From: Gammaproteobacteria bacterium
GTDB lineage: Bacteria > Pseudomonadota > Gammaproteobacteria > Steroidobacterales > Steroidobacteraceae
Direction: 5' to 3'
NCBI GenBank assembly: GCA_030038645.1
Contig: JASHSR010000391.1
Span: 1-5,177, forward strand
DNA length: 5,177 nt
Position numbers and translations under genes: made by a program
The notes under the pieces: generated by a model
The model's database searches: none
What the model saw: only the letters and a program-made list of their open reading frames with translations
Told to the model about the DNA's origin: nothing
Shown: piece by piece, positions 1-5,177 of the stretch
Layout of the letters: each line of letters begins with the position of its first letter
Position numbering within the stretch: position 1 is the first letter of the stretch

Positions 1-1152
1 GAGCACCGCCCCGCTCATTCCCGGCCCGCGATCGCGCACCTCGATGCGTTGCTCCGTACCGGCGTGGATCACCGAGAGCTCGATGGCCTCAGCAGGGCCA
101 CCCGCCTCGTGAGCATTCTTCAGCAGGTTGATCAACGCCTGCTCGAGCTGCGCGCGATCGAACCATCCAGGACCGTCCGGCAGCGGCTCGACGACCCGGC
201 AGCGCTGCGCCGATGCGATCTCGGCCGCAAACCCGCGCCACTCGATGGGCGCCGGCTGTGGGGCCGGCAGCCTCGCAAAAGCCGCATAACCCGCGATGAA
301 TTGGTGCAGGTGCCGAGCGCGCTCGCCGATCGATGCAAACGCGGCATCCAGGCTTGCGACATCGCCGCGTCGCGTGAGCTCGCCGCCGGATTGCGCAAGC
401 GAGGCGATGGGCCCGAGCGAGTTGTTCAGCTCGTGGCTCAGAACTCGGATGAGCTTTTTCCAGATCGCCACCTCCTGCCGCGAGAGCTCGCGCGTGAGGT
501 GCTTGAGGAGGTACAGCCGATGCGGGCGGCCCTGGAGCTGAAACAGCCGCTGCGAGAGCGAGAAGATCTCCTCGACGCCACCGATCTCCACGGTGAAAAG
601 GCTGTCGATGCCGGATTCGGCTGCCGCCCGCAGGGGCTCCGGCGCGCGCCCGAGCAACGCGGAGAAGTCGAGGCCGGTCAGACTCCGTCCCCCGTTGAGC
701 AGATGGCGGGCGGCGAGGTTCGCATACGTCACGCGCTGATGAGGATCCACGAGCACCAGTGCGACCGGGGAGTGCTGCGTCACGGTCTCCAGGAGCAGCT
801 CGCGCTGCGCCAGGTTCGCGCGCTGGGAGCGCAGCGCATGGCCCAGCTCGTTGTGTGCGGCCATCAGCTCACCGAGCTCGTCCCCGCGATCCACGGCCAG
901 CGAGAGGTTGAAGTCGCCGTCCCGATAGCTCGCCACCGCTCCGGCCATCGCGCGCAGCATGCGCCGCACAGGACGTACCGCGCGCCTCGCGATCCATAGC
1001 GCCGGCAACAGCCCCGCTGCCACCACGATCGGAAATGCAAGCCAAGGCCGCCGGAGATCCTGCGTGAGCCATGCGGCCGCCAGTGCGCTCGCGAGGAGCA
1101 CCGCGAGCAGCAGGGTGGCGAGCTTGCCTTCGAGACTCGAGCGCATCCGCAT
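1..1152 (-). CDS. Sensor histidine kinase, NtrY-like (HAMP-PAS-HisKA-HATPase), C-terminus cut by the window
   Basis: Membrane sensor kinase expected to autophosphorylate on a histidine and pass phosphate to the response regulator encoded just upstream. 384 codons are visible. I translated them by hand from ATG at 1152-1150; the frame stays open to the window edge. Visible: helix 1 (about residues 11-30), helix 2 (about 38-55), HAMP with PVRRM and GDELGEL (about 55-105), PAS-like domain (about 118-215; SPVALVLVD, VTYANLAARHLL), H-box VLSHELNNSLGPI with His240, N-box LINLLKNAHEA with Asn346, and G1 box DRGPGM with Asp374. The rest of the ATP lid and the G2 box lie beyond the left edge. Only some 8 residues separate the two helices, so there is no periplasmic sensor domain. 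The start lies 11 bp after the regulator stop, with a weak purine stretch (CAGGG) before it; a second in-frame ATG at 1146 is a possible alternative. Family is sure; the signal it senses is unknown. Confidence 0.93.
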   Translation of the reverse strand, partial: MRMRSSLEGKLATLLLAVLLASALAAAWLTQDLRRPWLAFPIVVAAGLLPALWIARRAVRPVRRMLRAMAGAVASYRDGDFNLSLAVDRGDELGELMAAHNELGHALRSQRANLAQRELLLETVTQHSPVALVLVDPHQRVTYANLAARHLLNGGRSLTGLDFSALLGRAPEPLRAAAESGIDSLFTVEIGGVEEIFSLSQRLFQLQGRPHRLYLLKHLTRELSRQEVAIWKKLIRVLSHELNNSLGPIASLAQSGGELTRRGDVASLDAAFASIGERARHLHQFIAGYAAFARLPAPQPAPIEWRGFAAEIASAQRCRVVEPLPDGPGWFDRAQLEQALINLLKNAHEAGGPAEAIELSVIHAGTEQRIEVRDRGPGMSGAVL

Positions 1153-1163
1153 GGCGCCCTGCC

Positions 1164-2504
1164 CTATGTCTTGAGCCCGAACCGCTCCATGCGACGATAC
1201 AGGGCCTGGCGCGACAGGCCAAGGCTCTGCGCGGCGCGGCTGATGTTGCCGCCGGCTTTGCGCAGGCTCGCCTCGATGATCTCGCGGGTGAGCGGGTCGC
1301 CCTCCAGAACGAGCGGGCGCTGGGCCGCCGGAAGGTTCAAGTCGGTGGCGCTCACCACACGGTTGCTCGCGAGCAGCTTCGCGCGCTCGATCGCGTTCCG
1401 CAGCTCGCGCACGTTACCCGGCCAGTCGTGCGCCAGCAGGGCCGCCGCGGCATCCTCGCTCAGCTGGAAGTCCTGGCCGAGAAAGTGCTGGGCCAGGGGT
1501 AGGATATCCTCCGTCCGCTCCGCGAGCGGCGGCAGCGCGATCTCGATCGCGTTCAGCCGGTAGTACAGGTCCTCGCGAAAGCGGCCGGCCCGAATCAGCG
1601 CCGGAACGTCCGCGTTCGTGGCGCTCACGATCCGCACCCGGGCGCTGCGCGTGTGGCTCGAGCCCAGCTGCTCGAACTGTCCGGTCTCGAGCACGCGGAG
1701 CAGCTTGACCTGACCGGTCACCGGAAGATTGCCGATCTCATCGAGGAACAGCGTGCCGCCGTTCGCGAGCTGGAAGCGCCCCACTCGTGCCCGGGTCGCC
1801 CCGGTGTAGGCGCCGGCCTCCGCACCGAACAGCTCCGCCTCGACGAGCTCGGCAGGGATCGCTCCGCAGTTGATGGCCACGAACGGTCCCCCGCGCACGC
1901 TCGAATTGGCATGCACGATCTCGGCGATGCGCTCCTTGCCGGCGCCGTTGGGACCCGTGATGAGTACCGGCACGTCGGCGCGCGCGACCCGGCACGCGAG
2001 CTCGACCGCGCGCTCCATGGCCTCCGACTCGAACACGATGTCGCGCACGTCGTACTGTGCCGCAAGCCGCTCGCGGCGGCGGCGGAGCGCCCGGTGCAGC
2101 CGCTCGCGCTCGCGGGTGGCCTCCGCCAGCTCGAGCAGATTCTCGACCGTCGAGAGCAGCTTGTCATTATCCCAAGGCTTGCCGATATAGTCGGCAGCGC
2201 CCGCCTTGACCAGCTCCACGGCGGCCTCGAGGTTCGTCCACGCGGTGATCAGGATGACCGGGAGATCCGGCTGCGCGGCCCGCAGGGCCCGAAACAGCGC
2301 CCTACCCTCCTCCCCGGACGTCGTATCCGCGCTGAAATTCATGTCGGCGATGACCAGATCGATGCGCTGTCGCGCGAGCACCGCGAGGCCTTCCTGAGGG
2401 GTCCGGGCGGCGACCGTGCGAATGTCCCGCAGTCGGAACAACACCTCCAGGGCGGACGCCACGGAGGGGTTGTCGTCAACGACCAGGACGGTTCTGACGG
2501 CCAT
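1164..2504 (-). CDS. Sigma-54-dependent response regulator, NtrC family (REC-AAA+-Fis HTH)
   Basis: Transcription activator of 446 residues, a normal length for NtrC-type regulators. The receiver domain (about 3-125) has acid pair Asp10/Asp11, phosphoacceptor Asp54, Thr87 and Lys109 (KPW). A charged, Arg-rich linker (about 126-150) leads to the AAA+ domain (about 157-385): Walker A GPNGAGKE (184-191), sigma-54-contacting loop GAYTGA (231-236), Walker B GGTLFLDEIGN (249-259), arginine-finger region GRFREDLYYRLN (307-318) and sensor II WPGNVREL (361-368). The C-terminal Fis-type helix-turn-helix (about 408-446) includes NISRAAQSLGLSRQALYRRM. Departures from consensus are Pro-Asn for the usual Glu-Ser in Walker A, Tyr for Phe in the GAFTGA loop, and a lengthened loop after Asp54. 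The start is 9 bp after the permease stop; no strong ribosome site is seen, so translational coupling is likely. Its targets probably include this operon (inference); no -24/-12 promoter was found in the window. Confidence 0.97.
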   Translation of the reverse strand: MAVRTVLVVDDNPSVASALEVLFRLRDIRTVAARTPQEGLAVLARQRIDLVIADMNFSADTTSGEEGRALFRALRAAQPDLPVILITAWTNLEAAVELVKAGAADYIGKPWDNDKLLSTVENLLELAEATRERERLHRALRRRRERLAAQYDVRDIVFESEAMERAVELACRVARADVPVLITGPNGAGKERIAEIVHANSSVRGGPFVAINCGAIPAELVEAELFGAEAGAYTGATRARVGRFQLANGGTLFLDEIGNLPVTGQVKLLRVLETGQFEQLGSSHTRSARVRIVSATNADVPALIRAGRFREDLYYRLNAIEIALPPLAERTEDILPLAQHFLGQDFQLSEDAAAALLAHDWPGNVRELRNAIERAKLLASNRVVSATDLNLPAAQRPLVLEGDPLTREIIEASLRKAGGNISRAAQSLGLSRQALYRRMERFGLKT

Positions 2505-2513
2505 GATAGTCCG

Positions 2514-3731
2514 TCAGACGCTCCGGGCCGCGACCGCCGGAGGGACCGAGGCGGCGCGCAAGGCCGGCCACAGCACGGCGAGCTGACCGACACCGAGCAC
2601 CACGAGCACTCCGGCGATCAAATAAGTGACCGGCAGCCGCGCCATCGCGAAGCTTTGGACCATCCACACATTGGCTGCAATGCCCAATGCCAGACCCACG
2701 ATACCCCCCGCGGCGCTGATCACGAGAGTCTCGGTCTGAAAGTATCGCAAAATCGCAGGGCGCGTCGCCCCGAGCGCGCGCCGGACACCGATCTGCCGCC
2801 GGCGCTGCGCCACCCAGTAGCTCGTCAACCCCACGATGCCGAAAGCCGTTACGGCGAGCAGCACCGCGCAGACCACCGCCAGAATAGCCGCGAATCCGCG
2901 ATCGTCGCGATAGACCTCTCTCCGCGCCTGCGAGAAGGATCGCACCTGCGGAATCAGGCGATCGCGGTTGAGCGCAAAGAGTCGCTGCGGCGCCGTCCTC
3001 ATCAGCTGCGACAACCTGCCCGGCTGCGCGCGCACGACGTAGTACGCGAACGGTTCTGCGTCCCGAACTGGGACCACGATCGAGCTGTCGCTCCAGGTGC
3101 TCCCCCAGCCTCCGAACCGCGTCCAAGGCACTTGCAGCTTCGCGACGACGCCGATGATGGGGGTCGTATAGCTCTCACCCTCGAGGTATATCCGGCGCCC
3201 GAGCGCGTCGCCGCGAGGAAACAGCTTGAGCGCCAGCGCCCGACTGATGATCAGCCCGGAGGGAGGCACATTGAGCTGTGCGGCGTCGATCACGTCCTCC
3301 GCCCTGAAGTCACGGCCCGCGATGAGCTTCAGTCCGAGTGTGCGCAGCGTCTGCTCATCCCCCCAATACACCGCCGCAGGCGCCGTCCGCACTCGGTCCG
3401 GATCCAGGCTGAGCTGCTCGCTCGCACCTCCACCCGTCAGCGGATACGAATTGGTGGCGTACGCGCCAACGACGCCCGGCAGCGATCGTAGCAGCGCGAG
3501 ATCGGCTCGAACCCGCGCGGCCGCATCACTCGCAGCGCCGACCCACGCGTTGGCGATGGCGAACGTATTCGCCTCGTCCGTCCCGCTCGGCCGTGCAGTC
3601 CACGCCAGGCGTTGCTGAATGATGAACGACGCATTGCAGAGGATGGCGAGCGCCACCGCAATCTGCGCTGCGATGACTGAAGCACCCACCGCGTTTCGGC
3701 GCATGGCCGCGAGTACCGGATGGAGTCTCAT
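2514..3731 (-). CDS. ABC transporter permease, MacB/FtsX family (permease B)
   Basis: Inner-membrane permease of a MacB-like (type VII) ABC system; such proteins use cytoplasmic ATP hydrolysis to drive work in the periplasm rather than acting as a classic channel. With ATG at 3731 it has 405 residues: helix 1 (about 16-37), a periplasmic MacB-type domain (about 40-277, with LGLKLIAGRDF), then the FtsX domain with helices at about 280-304, 336-358 and 370-391 and the coupling-helix signature RRQIGVRRALGATRP near 311-325. The last residues (LWPALRAASVPPAVAAR) are the typical FtsX tail. An upstream in-frame ATG at 3761 would add ten residues (MAAQVTVRRS) and overlap the preceding gene. I prefer 3731 because GAGG lies six bases before it and the added residues look unlike a membrane-protein N-terminus. 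It lies 8 bp after permease A, with which it probably forms a heterodimer. It is a paralogue of the gene cut at the right edge. The substrate cannot be told from sequence. Confidence 0.93.
   Translation of the reverse strand: MRLHPVLAAMRRNAVGASVIAAQIAVALAILCNASFIIQQRLAWTARPSGTDEANTFAIANAWVGAASDAAARVRADLALLRSLPGVVGAYATNSYPLTGGGASEQLSLDPDRVRTAPAAVYWGDEQTLRTLGLKLIAGRDFRAEDVIDAAQLNVPPSGLIISRALALKLFPRGDALGRRIYLEGESYTTPIIGVVAKLQVPWTRFGGWGSTWSDSSIVVPVRDAEPFAYYVVRAQPGRLSQLMRTAPQRLFALNRDRLIPQVRSFSQARREVYRDDRGFAAILAVVCAVLLAVTAFGIVGLTSYWVAQRRRQIGVRRALGATRPAILRYFQTETLVISAAGGIVGLALGIAANVWMVQSFAMARLPVTYLIAGVLVVLGVGQLAVLWPALRAASVPPAVAARSV
2523..2585 (-). repeat. Paralogous repeat, copy 1 (3' end of permease B)
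   Basis: This 63-bp coding block matches 5100-5162 in the same orientation at 52 of 63 bases by ungapped hand alignment. Of the 11 differences, nine fall at third codon positions, one is a silent Leu first-position change, and one changes Ser to Ala. This is diverged gene duplication, not a recent repeat or an insertion-sequence end. Confidence 0.75.
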
Positions 3732-3737
3732 GGATCG

Positions 3738-3741
3738 CCTC
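3738..3741 (-). promoter_or_regulatory. Shine-Dalgarno GAGG for permease B, overlapping the permease A stop
   Basis: GAGG on the minus strand (3741-3738) is followed by six bases and then ATG at 3731. Its first two bases are the last two of the permease A TGA stop (3742-3740). The arrangement favours the 3731 start over the ATG at 3761. It also suggests that ribosomes ending permease A re-initiate on permease B, keeping the two subunits in balance. Confidence 0.6.
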
Positions 3742-5068
3742 ACTGTGACTTGAGCTGCCACGCAGGTTGCACTCGAGTCGCCCGCCAGGTTGGATACAGT
3801 CCCGCCAACACAGTCGCGACGACCGCCAAGGCGATCGTGATGCCGAGGTCCGTCGGATCCATCCTCGCGAGCACCAGGGACTCCTTGGAAAGCAACGAGC
3901 GCAGACCCGCCAGCCCGAGCAAAGCGAGCAGCAGGCCGGCGCCCGCCCCGACGACACCGACCACCGCCGCTTCAACCAGCCCTTGCGCAAAGACCGCACG
4001 GCGATTCGCGCCGAGAGCGCGCCGCACGCCGATGTCGCTCGAGCGGAACATGACCTTCGCGAGCATCAGTCCCATGGCATTGATGAGGCAGACGAGGAGG
4101 AACCCGAATGCGATCACGACCATCATACGCACTTCCGGCGATACGACGCGCTCGTAGGAGAGCCACTGGCGCAGATCTCGCAGCTGCGTGCGCGCCGACC
4201 AGTGGAAGCGCCCCACGCGCTCCTGGTCCCGGGCGTAGTTCTGCAAAAACGTCCGGTACCGCGCTGCAGCCGCGCGCGTCGGAAGCTCGACCCAGAATTG
4301 CAGCCAGACGCACTCCGACTGCAGCAGCCCGCTCCATCCCGGAGGCGGAGGTGTGGTGCCGCTGCAATTGCTGCTTTCGTGCGTCATCTTGTGCTTATCG
4401 ATCGCGCGCGTGAAGGGTACGAAGACGTCATCCGGATCGTTGCCGAATGCGTCCTGCAGATCGTAGTAACGCGGAACCGGATTCCAGTCCCGCAGCACGC
4501 CCACGATCCGGTAGTTCTGCTGATCGAGCCGCAGAACCCGGCCGACGCTGTCCGCGCCGCCGAACAGCCTGTCGTTCAACGCACGGCTGATCACCGCGAC
4601 CGGCGCGTGAGCCTGATCGTCCGCTGCGCTCCAGGGCCCGCCGAAAGCAAACGGAACATCGAACATGGCGAACAGATCCGCGTAACCGGCGCGACCGCTG
4701 ATGGGGAACGGGAGCAGCCGCGGGTCGTTCGGCTCGACTACGAACTCCGTCGCGTAAAGTGCCGTCTGCCGGGGCGCGGCATGAGCTCGCATCAATGCGA
4801 CCGCATCGGTATAGCTAAGCGCATCGCTCAGTCCGTCGGTCCCTCTCGAGCTGTTCGGGGAATGGTCGCGCGGGTCCCAGTTCTCGATCTGCGGTACGTA
4901 CAGGCGGTCCGCTTTGTAGGCGATAGGATCGCCATCCATTGCGCGAAAGATGCAGAACGTCGTCATCGATGCGCCGATCCCGGCGCCGATTGCAGCGATG
5001 GTCAGCCCCGTCAGCGCGACGTTGCGGCGGAGGCTTCTGAACGCGAGAGCGCAGTAATAACAGAACAT
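3740..5068 (-). CDS. ABC transporter permease, MacB/FtsX family (permease A)
   Basis: Second complete MacB-like permease, 442 residues, inner membrane. A basic N-terminus (MFCYYCALAFRSLRRN) precedes helix 1 (about 18-40). A large periplasmic domain follows (about 45-312), then three helices (about 314-337, 363-391 and 407-426). The FtsX signature SSDIGVRRALGANRRAVF spans 343-360 and the end is YPTWRATRVQPAWQLK. The periplasmic domain has a Pro-rich insert with two cysteines, Cys235 and Cys253 (SNCSGTTPPPPG... SEC), which could form a disulfide. ATG at 5068 lies 22 bp after the stop of the upstream permease, with only a weak ribosome site; it is chosen because it places the positive residues just before helix 1. 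The protein is distinct from permease B in sequence, so the two probably work as an unlike pair. The matching ATPase is not in the window. The family call is secure; substrate and direction are not known. Confidence 0.94.
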   Translation of the reverse strand: MFCYYCALAFRSLRRNVALTGLTIAAIGAGIGASMTTFCIFRAMDGDPIAYKADRLYVPQIENWDPRDHSPNSSRGTDGLSDALSYTDAVALMRAHAAPRQTALYATEFVVEPNDPRLLPFPISGRAGYADLFAMFDVPFAFGGPWSAADDQAHAPVAVISRALNDRLFGGADSVGRVLRLDQQNYRIVGVLRDWNPVPRYYDLQDAFGNDPDDVFVPFTRAIDKHKMTHESSNCSGTTPPPPGWSGLLQSECVWLQFWVELPTRAAAARYRTFLQNYARDQERVGRFHWSARTQLRDLRQWLSYERVVSPEVRMMVVIAFGFLLVCLINAMGLMLAKVMFRSSDIGVRRALGANRRAVFAQGLVEAAVVGVVGAGAGLLLALLGLAGLRSLLSKESLVLARMDPTDLGITIALAVVATVLAGLYPTWRATRVQPAWQLKSQ

Positions 5069-5090
5069 ACGGGCACCGTTGACGAGTAGC

Positions 5091-5177
5091 CTAAGTAGTT
5101 CGAGCCGCGACCGCCGGTGGCACCGCAGCGGCCCGCAGGGCGGGCCAGAGCACCGCGAGCTGGCTCACGAGCACCAC
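5091..5177 (-). CDS. ABC transporter permease, C-terminal 28 codons only (paralogue of permease B)
   Basis: The frame is open from the right edge to TAG at 5093-5091. The 28 visible residues begin within the last membrane helix (VVLVSQLAVLWPALRAA) and end VPPAVAARTT, the usual FtsX-family tail. Against the end of permease B, 20 of 21 aligned residues are identical, so this is almost certainly another permease of the same subfamily. It precedes permease A by 22 bp and belongs to the same operon. The rest of the gene lies outside the window, so its length and integrity cannot be judged. Confidence 0.85.
   Translation of the reverse strand: MVLVSQLAVLWPALRAAAVPPAVAARTT
5100..5162 (-). repeat. 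Paralogous repeat, copy 2 (3' end of partial permease)
   Basis: Partner of the block at 2523-2585. Similarity weakens on the right, where the two proteins differ by one residue in length (VVLVSQ here against VVLGVGQ in permease B). The full extent of the homology cannot be seen because the window ends. Confidence 0.75.

Noticed and set aside
49..999. 316-codon open frame on the plus strand
   Set aside because: It is antisense to the histidine kinase, whose H, N and G1 boxes and HAMP domain are all readable on the minus strand.
1153..1163. Possible terminator or promoter between the regulator and kinase
   Set aside because: The gap is only 11 bp, with no hairpin and T-run and no room for promoter elements.
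869..1222. 117-codon minus-strand frame overlapping the start of the kinase and end of the regulator
   Set aside because: It is in a different frame from both true genes, is Ala/Arg/Gly-rich and lacks motifs. The kinase frame from 1152 explains the region.
2476..3126. 216-codon minus-strand frame inside permease B
   Set aside because: It is an out-of-frame shadow of permease B without hydrophobic segments. The true frame is continuous with its FtsX motifs intact, so no frameshift need be invoked.
3121..3140. GGCAC followed by TTGCAG on the plus strand, resembling the two halves of a sigma-54 promoter
   Set aside because: The halves are adjacent instead of spaced by about five bases, they point antisense to the operon, and they lie inside permease B.
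1653..3491. 612-codon open frame on the plus strand
   Set aside because: It lies antisense across the regulator and permease B. Its product is Arg/His/Asp-rich with no recognisable domain or membrane helices, whereas the minus-strand proteins carry complete family motifs. It is a by-product of high GC at third codon positions.
3767..5089. 440-codon open frame on the plus strand
   Set aside because: It is antisense to nearly the whole of permease A, is low-complexity Arg-rich, has no domain, and no plausible ribosome site.

Overview
The window is a high-GC stretch of bacterial chromosome. All credible genes lie on the minus strand and read from the right edge to the left edge as one tight operon. 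In transcription order they are: the last 28 codons of an FtsX/MacB-type ABC permease (5177-5091, cut by the window), a complete ABC permease (5068-3740), a second complete ABC permease (3731-2514), a sigma-54-dependent NtrC-family response regulator (2504-1164), and a sensor histidine kinase (1152 to the left edge, C-terminus cut). The gaps between genes are only 22, 8, 9 and 11 bp. There is no room for internal terminators, and no RNA gene, mobile element or CRISPR array was seen.

The permeases have the MacB-like plan of one N-terminal membrane helix, a large periplasmic domain and three C-terminal helices with the FtsX signature (IGVRRALGA). The partial permease at the right edge is a paralogue of the permease at 3731-2514: their last visible 21 aligned residues match at 20 positions. 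This suggests that an A-B permease module was duplicated or is alternating. No ATPase or periplasmic adaptor gene is visible; they would be expected further upstream, off the right edge.

The two signalling genes form a cognate pair. The kinase has two closely spaced membrane helices, HAMP, a PAS-like domain, an NtrY-like H-box (SHELNNSL) and the start of the ATP-binding domain. The regulator has REC, AAA+ and Fis-type HTH domains. The likely job of the locus is envelope-stress- or substrate-responsive export, or extraction of a lipid or peptide from the inner membrane, controlled by a sigma-54 circuit whose genes sit in the same operon (inference).

The organism is most likely a GC-rich Gammaproteobacterium of the Xanthomonadales/Steroidobacter type. 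This rests on gene order and on recalled resemblance of the permease N-termini to proteins of that group, and is not proven by the window. The kinase is easily missed because it runs off the left edge and long antisense open frames cover much of the window; those frames are judged spurious.
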